Assembly: GCA_001803205.1 (NCBI GenBank)
Contig: MHBE01000051.1
Location: 1-64,000 of the forward strand
Direction: 5' to 3'
Source of the DNA: Lentisphaerae bacterium GWF2_38_69
Lineage (GTDB): Bacteria > Verrucomicrobiota > Lentisphaeria > Victivallales > GWF2-38-69
Length of the DNA stretch: 64,000 nucleotides
Shown here: positions 55,170 through 63,680 of the stretch, in pieces
Layout of the letters: every line of letters begins with the position of its first letter
Position numbering within the stretch: the stretch's first letter is position 1
The notes under the pieces: generated by a model
Told to the model about the DNA's origin: nothing
Databases searched by the model: none
The model's input: only the letters and a program-made list of their open reading frames with translations
Position numbers and translations under genes: made by a program

Positions 55170-56705
55170 TTATTCTTTGGATATTTTCTCAGGCTCTATC
55201 TCAAGTCTTTGCATTTTATAATGAAGGATTCTCTGCGTTGTTTTCAAATTTCTTGCTGTAGCTGCTATATTTCCTTTGGTATTTTTTAGCTCTTCCACAA
55301 TCAGTTCTTTCTCAAATGAACTGACAAGAGTTTTAAAATCTGCGGTATCTTCTTTTATAATTGAGGTGTGGCTTTCCTTGCCGGTTTGAAGTGACGGAGG
55401 CAGATGATATGCGTTTATAACGCCTGAACTGCTGACAAGGAGTGCTCTTTCAATACAGTTTTCCAGTTCGCGGACATTTCCGGGCCAATGGTATGACATG
55501 AGCATATTTATCGCAGGAGCTGAAATACGCATTACATCCTTTGAGTATAAACGGTTGTATTTTTCAAGGAAATGCTCAGCAAGCAGTATAATATCCGATT
55601 TTCTGTCTTTCAGAGCCGGAATCATAATAGGAAATACATTGAGCCTATAATAAAGATCCTCTCTAAATTTCCCTGCCTTTATTGAATCTTCAAGGTTCCT
55701 GCTGGTTGCGGCAATAATCCTTACATTTGTCTTCAAAGTCAAACTTCCTCCTACTCTTTCAAAAGTCCTTTCCTGCAGAACCCTTAAAAGCTTTACCTGA
55801 ACAGGTATGCTTATATCTCCTATTTCATCAAGGAAGAGTGTCCCTTCGTTGGCTAGCTCAAATCTGCCTACGCGAAGAACATTGGCACCGGTAAATGCCC
55901 CTTTTTCATGTCCGAAAAGTTCACTTTCTATTAAATTTTCAGGAAGAGCGGCACAATTAACAGATACAAAAGGTTTGTATCTCCGCGGACTAGCATAATG
56001 AATGGCTCTTGCCACAAGCTCTTTCCCTGTTCCTGATTCACCTCTTATCAGAACGGTTGCCTGACTTTTTGCTACCTGATTAATCATGTTGTAAACAAGA
56101 TTCATCGACTTGCAGTTGCCTATAATATTGTCAGGTCTGTACTGGATCTCAAGCTGATTCTTCAGGCGCATATTTTCAGCCTTCAGATGGTCATTTTCCT
56201 CAATTTCAGTTCTAAGAACTGCCACGCCTTCAGCTGTTATATTGGCAACAACTTCAAGCAATCTGCGTTTTCTGTTTAGGACTTCCATGTTTTCAGCAAC
56301 ATGGTCTATACTTAGTGTGCCTATTATTTCTCCCTGATATTTTATTGGTACGCATATAAATGCGGTTCTTGCTGAGCGTTTTGTCCCTGTCCTTGCCAGA
56401 AAAGCAGGTTCTTTGGATATGTCCTGGATAATTACCGAATCACCTGTTTCTCCTACTCTTCCCGTAATGCCTTCTCCTATCTTGTAATGCCCCCTGCTTT
56501 TCTCTTCTCCAGATAATCCTATTGAGGCTTCAATAATCAAAGAATTATCTCTTTTCAAGGTAAGAGCCCCTCTTTTAAGATCCATATCTTTCTGTAGAAC
56601 ATCAAAGATTTCATTCATCAGAAGATCAACATTCTTTTTATGCATTAGTATCGTATGACTAACATGATGTATAATATCTAATTCAGTATAATCTTGGCAC
56701 TTCAT
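55170..56705 (-). CDS. NifA-like sigma-54 enhancer-binding activator 2
   Basis: I take the start as ATG 56705 (511 residues). It aligns the N-terminus with the paralogue, whereas a GTG at 56756 would place an operator-like site inside the gene. Domains are GAF (about residues 25-165), AAA+ with G-E-S-G-T-G-K-E near 220, the canonical loop G-A-F-T-G-A and L-F-L-D-E-I-G-D, and a C-terminal Fis-type helix-turn-helix with [15 protein letters not shown]. The two activators are alike along their whole length, so they arose by tandem duplication. They differ in the recognition helix and in the GAFTGA loop. The gene heads the nitrogen cluster. Confidence 0.9.
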   Translation of the reverse strand: MKCQDYTELDIIHHVSHTILMHKKNVDLLMNEIFDVLQKDMDLKRGALTLKRDNSLIIEASIGLSGEEKSRGHYKIGEGITGRVGETGDSVIIQDISKEPAFLARTGTKRSARTAFICVPIKYQGEIIGTLSIDHVAENMEVLNRKRRLLEVVANITAEGVAVLRTEIEENDHLKAENMRLKNQLEIQYRPDNIIGNCKSMNLVYNMINQVAKSQATVLIRGESGTGKELVARAIHYASPRRYKPFVSVNCAALPENLIESELFGHEKGAFTGANVLRVGRFELANEGTLFLDEIGDISIPVQVKLLRVLQERTFERVGGSLTLKTNVRIIAATSRNLEDSIKAGKFREDLYYRLNVFPIMIPALKDRKSDIILLAEHFLEKYNRLYSKDVMRISAPAINMLMSYHWPGNVRELENCIERALLVSSSGVINAYHLPPSLQTGKESHTSIIKEDTADFKTLVSSFEKELIVEELKNTKGNIAATARNLKTTQRILHYKMQRLEIEPEKISKE

Positions 56706-56739
56706 AAACTCTTGGTCTTTCTTTGTTTGGTAAATTATT

Positions 56740-56789
56740 ACAAAAATGTAAGGCACATTTTTAAAAATACCAATTTATTACAAATTTGT
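56740..56789. promoter_or_regulatory. Paired ACAAAWWTGT sites upstream of activator 2
   Basis: ACAAAAATGT (56740-56749) and ACAAATTTGT (56780-56789), 40 bases apart and both preceded by TT, lie just upstream of the chosen start at 56705. No -24/-12 element was found between the sites and the start, so here they may serve autoregulation of an ordinary promoter. Confidence 0.6.
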
Positions 56790-56884
56790 GAAAGCATTGA
56801 GAAAAGACTATCTCATTCTCTTTTTTTAAACATGGAGATAAAATTATCCCAGATTTTGCAGTTGGCTAGTAAGCCGTGAATACT

Positions 56885-57096
56885 AGGAAACAAGATGCAG
56901 CTGTGGTGACCACTGCAATTCGAAGTTGACGCCTTTGCCCGAGTGGGCGCTCGCGCCCGCCAGGGAAGTAGTTGCGACTCAATAGCCAACCCCTTGCGGT
57001 TTGAGTTTTGTAAATCAAATAATATAATTTATTCAACTGAGCTACAGTTGAAACAGCTTAAAATTAAATAACTTAAGTCTATTTACAAAACTCAAA
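56885..57096. repeat. GC-rich segment followed by nested inverted repeats
   Basis: The 454-base gap between activator 2 and the phosphatase gene contains a GC-rich stretch at about 56890-57000 with a tight hairpin GGGCG-CTCG-CGCCC. Next to it is a perfect 16-bp inverted repeat, TTTGAGTTTTGTAAAT (57000-57015) and its complement at 57081-57096. Inside it lies an 8-bp hairpin, TTCAACTG/CAGTTGAA (57032-57052). The whole could fold as one RNA or be a miniature mobile element. No open frame there looks genuine. Confidence 0.55.
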
Positions 57097-57158
57097 TGCA
57101 CCTTCTGGGATTATAGGAAAAAATAACTCAAAGAAAGACTAATTCTTGATGTTCATTT

Positions 57159-58271
57159 TTACTTATTAATTGAAGTCAATGTCTTAAGTTTTTCCGACAT
57201 GGCATTGTCTATTTCAGCGTAATATCTGATAAAGTCCTCCCACTCATAATAGCCACCTTCGTCTTTTATGGGAAGGTTAACATCGTCATTGTTATAAACA
57301 ACTTTAAGATAATACTTAGCTTCATCCTGATATATCTCAAAAGCAAGAAAAGAGGAGTAATGTGGGTTTTCATTTAATGGAACCTTCAAAGCGCTCATAA
57401 CAGCCAGAATATTCGTATCATGCGCCGAATATAGAAAAAGTTTATATTTTGAATATCCTTCCAGACTTTCATTGCTGGTTTCTATTATCCTTTCAATCAA
57501 TTTATTAGCAACAATATATCCTGTAATTTGAGGCTCATATTTTTGAGCTGATATCCAGGCAGCAAGCGGTAATATAATTGCTTTTTGTTCTGGTGTATCA
57601 ATTTCTTTAGGCAGGATAACACCCTTCAGAGAGCATATATACATATAAGCAGAAAAGCTTTCTGCATCATCAAGTTCTTTTATTCTTAGTCCGGAAATTC
57701 TCGACCATAAAGGAAAATATTTTTCAACTTCTTTCTGTTTATCTAGCCAAGTCTTACTGCCAAATACATATTTTGTAATTATTTTTTTAAGTAGCTTTTC
57801 ATAAATATGATCAGAATGAAGCAAGATATCTGAGCTGAGTTCAGCAGAGTTAACAGGAACTGGTTGATAGCGATATGGCAAAGCTTCTTCTCCATTTTTC
57901 AGGACAGGTCCCGTCCCTGCAGGATAAAGACCGTAAAGAACAGACTCCGCACTCATTAAAGTTCTATTTATGTTAGAAGTTCTTACATATAGAGAATTAA
58001 CATCATAATTCTTGGTAATAAGTTTTAACTCTTCTATATATCTCTTTCTAAAAAATGTCCCCAGTTCATATTCCTGTTTCATTCCAAGCGGAGTAAGTTC
58101 GCCAAGGCCAAGACCCCAGTCATACGAATTGATATTTATAGGTTTTGTAGGAGTCCTATCTCCATGCCTGAATATAACAGAAGCAGTAACAAGCTTTTTG
58201 CTGTCTCCTAATAAATTCAATGAACTCGTTAAAATAAGGGCAAATGAGACGGCAAATATAATTCTCTTCAT
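57159..58271 (-). CDS. Histidine acid phosphatase (branch 2), periplasmic
   Basis: The 370-residue protein has a signal peptide (about residues 1-22) and the histidine phosphatase signature R-H-G-D-R-T-P near residue 35, with the proton donor in S-A-H-D-T-N near residue 283. This matches the acid phosphatase/phytase branch, which removes phosphate from organic esters outside the cytoplasm. The substrate is unknown. Its ATG overlaps the stop of the GSCFA gene by 4 bases (ATGA), so the two are co-translated. Confidence 0.88.
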   Translation of the reverse strand: MKRIIFAVSFALILTSSLNLLGDSKKLVTASVIFRHGDRTPTKPININSYDWGLGLGELTPLGMKQEYELGTFFRKRYIEELKLITKNYDVNSLYVRTSNINRTLMSAESVLYGLYPAGTGPVLKNGEEALPYRYQPVPVNSAELSSDILLHSDHIYEKLLKKIITKYVFGSKTWLDKQKEVEKYFPLWSRISGLRIKELDDAESFSAYMYICSLKGVILPKEIDTPEQKAIILPLAAWISAQKYEPQITGYIVANKLIERIIETSNESLEGYSKYKLFLYSAHDTNILAVMSALKVPLNENPHYSSFLAFEIYQDEAKYYLKVVYNNDDVNLPIKDEGGYYEWEDFIRYYAEIDNAMSEKLKTLTSINK

Positions 58272-59128
58272 TGTAATATCCTATGATTTAGCAGTTTGAG
58301 ATTCTTTCTTCTTTCTTTGATTTCTATAAGCGACGACTGGTCAAAATAGGATTCAAGAAATCTATCAAGAATTAATTGCCTAGCCAGATTGCTCGGGTGC
58401 AGCATGTCATCCGCATAGAATCTATAATCGCGTAACTCATCAAGAAGTATTTCGTAAGATGGGAAATACATGCAGTTTTGAGTCTGCTCAACGCATTCAC
58501 ATATAGCCGAAAGCAAATTCGCTTTGCTTCTGGAATTTAAACATAAATTCCCAGGATAATGCCTGACAGGAGAAAGCGTTATTATAACAGAACAATCAGG
58601 ATTATAATTTTTAATGAGTGATATGCTTTCTTTAAGGTTTGCAAGATTCACCTCATTTGAAAGAATTTCGACAGAAAAGTTATTGTTGGGAACCTTGTGA
58701 CAGTTGGCCGTTATTCTCCCAGATGATTTAAGAACATAGACTACCGAAGATGATGGAGTTAAAATAAACAGCCTGGCCTTCTTCAATCTCTCAACAAATT
58801 GTTTCTTAGCCTCATTAACCTGCCAAATGAGTTCCTCTTTGCTTTTTGAAGAAAAGAAACCATGATGTTCCCAGCTATGCCACAGACTGTTATCCTGAAA
58901 AAAAGTTTCTTCAGGATAATCTTTTTCCAGATACTTCAATGATTGAAGTATTGAATGAGAATTGTAAACTATCCCGTTTGGATTTGATGAAGTATGAAAA
59001 CCTAACCTTCTTAGTTCTTCCATTACATATTGCGAGAAACAAGAGCCAATTCCTGCTATTTCCGAATCCATAGTGAAAGATTTCGGTTCCGGATATGCTT
59101 TAATAATTGTTGAAAGTTTTATTTCCAT
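58268..59128 (-). CDS. GSCFA domain protein
   Basis: I start at ATG 59128 (286 residues). GGAGAAG lies 6 bases upstream, and the longer frame to 59209 would overlap the divergent RlpA-like gene. The family-naming motif appears as G-S-C-F-S-Q-Y near residue 24, followed by N-P-N-G-I-V-Y-N. Later come L-T-P-S-S and the C-terminal Y-F-P-S-Y-E-I and Y-A-D-D-M-L-H-P-S motifs. GSCFA proteins resemble SGNH/GDSL hydrolases, and the G-S-C and D-x-x-H parts here could be the catalytic residues. They are thought to act on glycans or their acyl groups, but the reaction is not established. Confidence 0.85.
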   Translation of the reverse strand: MEIKLSTIIKAYPEPKSFTMDSEIAGIGSCFSQYVMEELRRLGFHTSSNPNGIVYNSHSILQSLKYLEKDYPEETFFQDNSLWHSWEHHGFFSSKSKEELIWQVNEAKKQFVERLKKARLFILTPSSSVVYVLKSSGRITANCHKVPNNNFSVEILSNEVNLANLKESISLIKNYNPDCSVIITLSPVRHYPGNLCLNSRSKANLLSAICECVEQTQNCMYFPSYEILLDELRDYRFYADDMLHPSNLARQLILDRFLESYFDQSSLIEIKERRKNLKLLNHRILQ

Positions 59129-59197
59129 AAATAACTTCTCCATTGGAAATTCTATTCTTCTTTTGATTCTTTTCCAGAAGGGTTTATTTGTTAGATT

Positions 59198-59845
59198 ATG
59201 AAAGAACACCTATTAAAAGCTTATGATCTTCTTTGTACATTCATTTGGAAGATTTTTCTGTTTCTGATAAGTGCTTGTTCAGTCATATGCATTTTCATAT
59301 GTAAAGTTTTATATGCAATATGGTTTCTAATATCTCTGCTTTGGCCTTTTAATAAAATAGCTCCTGCGATAAACAATTTTTCCCGAAAACTTAATTCATC
59401 CCTAAAACCGCTTTTTAGAAAAATTTTCGATTTATGCCGTAAATTCCTTGATAAGAGTGACAGATCTGTAAAAAGCAAAAGACTGCTCTCCCCTATATTA
59501 ATTCTAGTTTGCTTTCTGACATTTCATCCTCCTTCTCATTGGGGGCCATGGAAACTTAAAGAACAGGGAATAGCATCTTATTACGGATATGGATTCTATT
59601 TCAGGAAGACAGCAAGCGGCGAACGATACTATCCATGGGATGTAACGGCAGCAAGCCTGACTCTCCCCCTGGGAACTGTTGCAAAAGTAGTTAACAGGAG
59701 CAACGGATCTGCAGTTTATGTCAGGATCAATGACAGAGGCCCCTATGTAAAAGGAAGGATTATTGATCTATCGTTCCTGGCAGCTCTCAAACTTGGGATC
59801 TATAATCAGGGAATTGCCCCTGTGGAGATATATACCAGGGAATAA
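59198..59845 (+). CDS. RlpA-like double-psi beta-barrel protein
   Basis: The 215-residue protein has an N-terminal hydrophobic region (about residues 14-48) and a second hydrophobic stretch near 95-110. A C-terminal double-psi beta-barrel domain of RlpA type follows: G-I-A-S-Y-Y-G-Y-G, T-A-S-G-E-R-Y, T-A-A-S-L-T-L-P-L-G-T and V-R-I-N-D-R-G-P-Y, then I-D-L-S. RlpA is a lytic transglycosylase acting on denuded peptidoglycan; no SPOR domain is present here. There is no lipobox, so it is anchored by membrane helices rather than by a lipid. Confidence 0.82.
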   Translation: MKEHLLKAYDLLCTFIWKIFLFLISACSVICIFICKVLYAIWFLISLLWPFNKIAPAINNFSRKLNSSLKPLFRKIFDLCRKFLDKSDRSVKSKRLLSPILILVCFLTFHPPSHWGPWKLKEQGIASYYGYGFYFRKTASGERYYPWDVTAASLTLPLGTVAKVVNRSNGSAVYVRINDRGPYVKGRIIDLSFLAALKLGIYNQGIAPVEIYTRE

Positions 59846-59865
59846 ATAATTTTTAAAAGTGTGTC

Positions 59866-59960
59866 CGTTAACAGTTGACTGTTTGCCGTTTTGGAATACA
59901 GGTAAATCCTGTTTTTTGTCTTTGCTGTAAACGGTAAACAGGAAACGGATAACGGCAGAC
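59866..59960. repeat. GTTAAC/GTAAAC repeat cluster between convergent genes
   Basis: The gap holds CCGTTAACAGTTGACTG and CTGTAAACGGTAAACAG (59925-59941, identical to the S23 3' repeat) with further AAACGGATAACGG. Inside it ACAGG (59898-59902) pairs with CCTGT (59908-59912) and six T follow, which may act as a weak terminator for the RlpA-like gene. Confidence 0.7.
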
Positions 59961-59972
59961 AGCAACGCGCAT

Positions 59973-60626
59973 TTATAAGCTTGCGCGTTTCATTTCAAGC
60001 CTGACTTCACAAGGGGTGTATGGTATTTCGATAATTGCATAATAACCTTCGGAGAAGGGGCCTGGATTTATAATTTTTGTAGTCCCGATTATATCGCACC
60101 CTTTTCCTTCATGAATATGTCCGGTCAAACATGCAATTGGTTTGACCCTCTCAATAAAGCGCCTGATGCTTTTGCTGCCCACATGAAGACCTGTCGGAAG
60201 TTTGTCGTTGATAGTGCCGTAAGGAGGCTGATGCGAAATAAGGATTAATGGGGTTTCTGATTTAATAAGTTTTTCCTCAAAAAGATTCAACAGCTGTTCG
60301 TAGTAAGATTCATAATGCTCATTGGGAGTCTTTGAAGGGGTTATCAATGAACCGCCAATACATATAAAATTTATACCGCAAAAAGTTTGTATCTCGTCAT
60401 TCCTTAAAGATTCTTCGACTTCCGGAAGCTCACAATTTCCTGCTACTGCCAGTAATTTATTATTTATTATAGAAAAACTGTTTAATATGGCCTGAGCTGC
60501 GACTGTGTTTCCAAAATGGGTTATATCTCCACAAACAACTACAAGATCTACAGATTTGATTTCCTCAGTAAGAGATTTTATATACTGTGTTCTACCGTGA
60601 ATATCAGAAAATAAAGCAATTTTCAT
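59973..60626 (-). CDS. Metallophosphoesterase (calcineurin-like)
   Basis: The 217-residue protein has the five blocks of the calcineurin-like fold: F-S-D-I-H-G-R near residue 6, V-C-G-D-I-T-H-F-G-N near 32, A-G-N-C-E near 62, I-S-H-Q-P-P-Y-G near 130 and L-T-G-H-I-H-E-G near 165. The short length suggests a YfcE/ICC-like cytoplasmic phosphodiesterase. The substrate is unknown. Confidence 0.88.
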   Translation of the reverse strand: MKIALFSDIHGRTQYIKSLTEEIKSVDLVVVCGDITHFGNTVAAQAILNSFSIINNKLLAVAGNCELPEVEESLRNDEIQTFCGINFICIGGSLITPSKTPNEHYESYYEQLLNLFEEKLIKSETPLILISHQPPYGTINDKLPTGLHVGSKSIRRFIERVKPIACLTGHIHEGKGCDIIGTTKIINPGPFSEGYYAIIEIPYTPCEVRLEMKRASL

Positions 60627-60719
60627 ATATTTTTGCGCTAACAGTGCAGTTAGTGTATATTAAAGAGCTAATAAAATATGAAGCTCGAAATTAAAACTTT
60701 TAACAAAGGTAGGTAAAAT

Positions 60720-61871
60720 ATGAATAATTTCGTCTATTTCAATCCTGTAAAACTAATTTTCGGCAAAGGAACCATAACAAGTTTATCAGAAGTTCTTCCA
60801 AAAGATAAAAAAATAATGCTTGTTTATGGAGGAGGTTCGATAAAAAAGAATTTCGTTTATAGCCAGATAATTAACTCACTCAAAGGTTTTGACTTTGTAG
60901 AATTTGCCGGAATCGAACCCAATCCTGCTTATGAAACCTGCATGAAGGCAGTAGAAATAATTAAAGCTCAGAATGTAGGATTTCTTCTTGCAGCAGGCGG
61001 AGGCTCAGTTCTTGACGCAGTAAAGTTCATAGCTGCTGCATCAAAATTCGATGGCGATCCATGGAATATTCTCGCTGAGAAAGCTGAAATCAAATCCGCC
61101 CTCCCTTTAGGCTCAGTAATTACTCTACCTGCTACAGGGTCTGAAATGAACGCATATTCTGTTATTTCAAAAAAAGCCACAAATGAAAAACTCGCATTTT
61201 ACAGCCAGGAAATATTTCCAAATTTTTCCATTATAGATCCTGAAGCTACATATTCACTTCCGATAAAACAGGTTATAAACGGACTTGTCGACACCTTCGT
61301 GCATACGGTTGAACAGTATGTTACTTTCGATGTCAATTCCCCTCTTCAGGACAGGCAGGCTGAAGCCATCCTTAAAACAATCGTTGAAATTTCCAATGAT
61401 GTTATCAATAAGCAAAATGATTACGAATCAAGAGCCAATTTTTTCTGGTGCGCTACTTCAGCACTGAACGGCGTTATTTCCTGTGGGGTACCCCAGGATT
61501 GGGCTACTCACATGATTGGACATGAACTTACTGCTTTTTACGGAATAGATCATGCTCAATCGCTCGCAATAGTTCTGCCAAGAGTCTGGAAACACAATAT
61601 AGAACACAAACAGTCCAAACTCATCCAGTTCGGCAAACGAGTCTTCGATATCAAAGGAAAAGATTCAAAGAAAACTGCTCAGAAAGCCATCAACAAAACC
61701 GAAGAGTTTTTCCAAAGCCTTGGAATCAAAACAAAACTCTCTGATTATGGCATTGATGCCAAAGAAGCTGCAGAAAAAATTTCAAAACGATTCAAGGAAA
61801 GAAATACCAAGCTTGGAGAAAAGGAACAGCTTACTTACAAGGATATTAAAAATATTCTTAAGAAATGCTAG
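60720..61871 (+). CDS. Iron-containing alcohol dehydrogenase (butanol dehydrogenase-like)
   Basis: The 383-residue protein belongs to the group III (iron) alcohol dehydrogenases. It opens with F-N-P-V-K-L-I-F-G-K-G and has the NAD(P) site A-A-G-G-G-S-V-L-D-A near residue 94. T-L-P-A-T-G-S-E-M-N follows near 135, then the metal ligands in N-G-L-V-D-T-F-V-H-T-V-E-Q (Asp, His) and the late G-H-E-L-T-A-F-Y-G-I-D-H. It is closest to YqhD/BdhA-type NADPH aldehyde reductases. A Shine-Dalgarno-like GGTAGG precedes the ATG. Confidence 0.92.
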   Translation: MNNFVYFNPVKLIFGKGTITSLSEVLPKDKKIMLVYGGGSIKKNFVYSQIINSLKGFDFVEFAGIEPNPAYETCMKAVEIIKAQNVGFLLAAGGGSVLDAVKFIAAASKFDGDPWNILAEKAEIKSALPLGSVITLPATGSEMNAYSVISKKATNEKLAFYSQEIFPNFSIIDPEATYSLPIKQVINGLVDTFVHTVEQYVTFDVNSPLQDRQAEAILKTIVEISNDVINKQNDYESRANFFWCATSALNGVISCGVPQDWATHMIGHELTAFYGIDHAQSLAIVLPRVWKHNIEHKQSKLIQFGKRVFDIKGKDSKKTAQKAINKTEEFFQSLGIKTKLSDYGIDAKEAAEKISKRFKERNTKLGEKEQLTYKDIKNILKKC

Positions 61872-61971
61872 AAACACGATTGTGTCTTTGGGTAGAGGGC
61901 AGGTTCACGCAGAGCAGCGTGGCAAGCTCCGAAGCTTATACCGCAGAGAAGCGTTGCTGACCATTCATTTC

Positions 61972-61993
61972 GGACGGTTGCGGAGAGCCGTCC
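61972..61993. other. Hairpin between convergent genes
   Basis: GGACGGTT and AGCCGTCC pair over 8 bp with one wobble around a six-base loop. It sits in a GC-rich 128-base gap between the alcohol dehydrogenase and the pseudopilin gene, with no T-tract on either side. It may be a weak bidirectional stop or part of a dispersed repeat. Confidence 0.35.
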
Positions 61994-61999
61994 CTACCT

Positions 62000-62608
62000 T
62001 TACTGCGTTCCGTAGGAAATCCTTCCTGTATAATTATCTACATGAATTATTGCCATGTTTGCCGTATTATGCCTAGCTACTGTATTGCTCGTGTATTCTC
62101 CCTCTCCTATTACCAGATATGCATCAGAGCCAACTACATCTCCAGTGGATCTAAAAATGATTCCCTTGAATGTTTGAGATGAGCTTAAAACTTTTGCATC
62201 TGTAACAGAAGTTATATCAGCAGCTCCTACGAATGTTCCTCCATTGTACCCTGCAGTTGTAGTGCTTATGTCCTGAATTATTGTCCCGGTAGGAAAAAAA
62301 TCCCATTTTTCATCAGGAACCCATCCTTGAAACACATTGCTACTGTTTACAATACATGCACGATAACTCTTATAAGGATAATTCTGTGATAATACTGTTT
62401 GATTTGTAACAAATATCAGAGCACAATATACTCTTTTTGTTATTGCGTATGAGCGGACGGCTTTTAGTTTTGAACCTATTTCACGGGTGGCAAGCTCAAC
62501 AGCCTGCCCCTTTGTCATAGTAAGAAACGCCGGAAGTGTTATAGCCATTATTATTCCAATAATGGCCACCACTGCCATAAGCTCTACAAGTGAAAATCTC
62601 TTAAACAT
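62000..62608 (-). CDS. Pseudopilin-like protein (GspH type)
   Basis: The 202-residue protein starts K-R-F-S-L-V-E-L-M with a 20-residue hydrophobic helix, the class III signal peptide form with Glu at position +5. The position before Phe is Arg, not Gly. The remainder resembles GspH-like minor pseudopilins with a long beta-rich body. It could be part of a type II secretion or type IV pilus-like apparatus, or one of the many orphan pseudopilins of this kind of organism. Second and third members lie directly upstream on the same strand. Confidence 0.75.
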   Translation of the reverse strand: MFKRFSLVELMAVVAIIGIIMAITLPAFLTMTKGQAVELATREIGSKLKAVRSYAITKRVYCALIFVTNQTVLSQNYPYKSYRACIVNSSNVFQGWVPDEKWDFFPTGTIIQDISTTTAGYNGGTFVGAADITSVTDAKVLSSSQTFKGIIFRSTGDVVGSDAYLVIGEGEYTSNTVARHNTANMAIIHVDNYTGRISYGTQ

Positions 62609-62611
62609 AAA

Positions 62612-63148
62612 TTATTGCCATGAATATGAAAATTTTTTGCCAGTATAATTGTCAGAAGTATTATCTTGTCCTGCGGTTGAATATATGAATACAGTCCCAT
62701 ACAGATCGTCATTGCTGGCAGGTCCAACATTATTTACCTCTCCATCATAATCTGTGTCCATGTAGATCAGATACTTATTGCTCCAAGGATCAAGATAGCC
62801 TAGAGTCGTATAATTAGTCGGAACATCAAGAAATCTTATGCTTCTTGAATTGCCTGAGGTGTATGCTGCCTCTGCAAGTGGAGCAGCAACATCTGTAAGC
62901 AATGACATCAGATCCGCATATTTATCCGTTGTGTTTGCATCTGCCCAAGCTGAAGGTATCGGCAAAACGCCATAGGTCGATTCATAAGTCTTTATAGCTG
63001 TGACAATTGCGTTCATCTGGGCTTTTGCCTGAGCTTTTTTGGCATTATTTTTAACGATGTTCACCGCAGGAAGAAGCATTGCTATAAGAATCCCTATAAT
63101 TGTTATAACTACAAGAAGCTCGAGAAGGGTAAACTTTCTGGATTCCAT
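62612..63148 (-). CDS. Pseudopilin-like protein (GspG type)
   Basis: The 178-residue product has a class III signal peptide with S-R-K before F-T-L-L-E-L-L-V-V-I and the methyl-accepting Glu at +5. After the helix come a Lys/Ala-rich segment (N-A-K-K-A-Q-A-K-A-Q-M) and an aspartate-rich C-terminal loop (D-T-D-Y-D-G-E), the layout of major pseudopilins that bind calcium. It is 3 bases from the next gene, so it is co-transcribed with it. Confidence 0.78.
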   Translation of the reverse strand: MESRKFTLLELLVVITIIGILIAMLLPAVNIVKNNAKKAQAKAQMNAIVTAIKTYESTYGVLPIPSAWADANTTDKYADLMSLLTDVAAPLAEAAYTSGNSRSIRFLDVPTNYTTLGYLDPWSNKYLIYMDTDYDGEVNNVGPASNDDLYGTVFIYSTAGQDNTSDNYTGKKFSYSWQ

Positions 63149-63164
63149 ATAAAAGTACCATATT

Positions 63165-63680
63165 TCAATTGTTATTAAAGTTAGTTATATCGTCGCCTTG
63201 ACCAAAATCATTTGGATCGTCTGAGTTACTTCCATATTTCCCATCTTTTCCTAATGAACCAATATCAAACATCTCTGGATTAAATTCACCGGGGCATTTA
63301 TACAGAAGTGGATTCGCCCAAGCATCAACAATATACTCATAGGATGTGCCCTGTGCCTTTATATTACCTGAGCCAACAAGAGACTGATATTCAAAACACT
63401 TGATAAAATCTTTATCTTTATTTGTTACTCCATAGTCAAATTTAAATCTATTGTTATCACTAGGTGGATTTGCATAAGAAGTAGTATTGGTGAAATAATA
63501 CCCCTGGTCAATCTTGTAGGACTGCAAGGCTATATCAAGCTGTTTTACTATGGCTCTTGTTTTTGAATTCTTCATTTTTTCCCATACAAGAGAATAAACT
63601 CCAATAGTAATCCCTATTAGGATTGCGATTACAACGAATACTGCAAGAAGTTCGATAATAGTGAAATTTTTTCTGTTCAT
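63165..63680 (-). CDS. Pseudopilin-like protein (GspG type)
   Basis: The start chosen is ATG 63680 (171 residues). An AAGAG ribosome site precedes it, and the upstream ATG at 63701 has none. The N-terminus is N-R-K followed by F-T-I-I-E-L-L-A-V. The mid-section resembles GspG, with Y-K-I-D-Q-G-Y-Y. The tail is Asp/Gly/Asn-rich (S-N-S-D-D-P-N-D-F-G) and could hold a calcium ion. It is the first of the three pseudopilin genes. No secretion ATPase, platform or peptidase gene is in the window. Confidence 0.75.
   Translation of the reverse strand: MNRKNFTIIELLAVFVVIAILIGITIGVYSLVWEKMKNSKTRAIVKQLDIALQSYKIDQGYYFTNTTSYANPPSDNNRFKFDYGVTNKDKDFIKCFEYQSLVGSGNIKAQGTSYEYIVDAWANPLLYKCPGEFNPEMFDIGSLGKDGKYGSNSDDPNDFGQGDDITNFNNN

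Noticed and set aside
55020-55170. Classical NifA upstream site TGT-N10-ACA
   Set aside because: No pair with that spacing was found; the repeated sites are ACA-N4-TGT instead.
56706-56756. GTG start for activator 2
   Set aside because: The extra 17 residues have no counterpart in the paralogue and would put an ACAAAWWTGT site inside the coding region.
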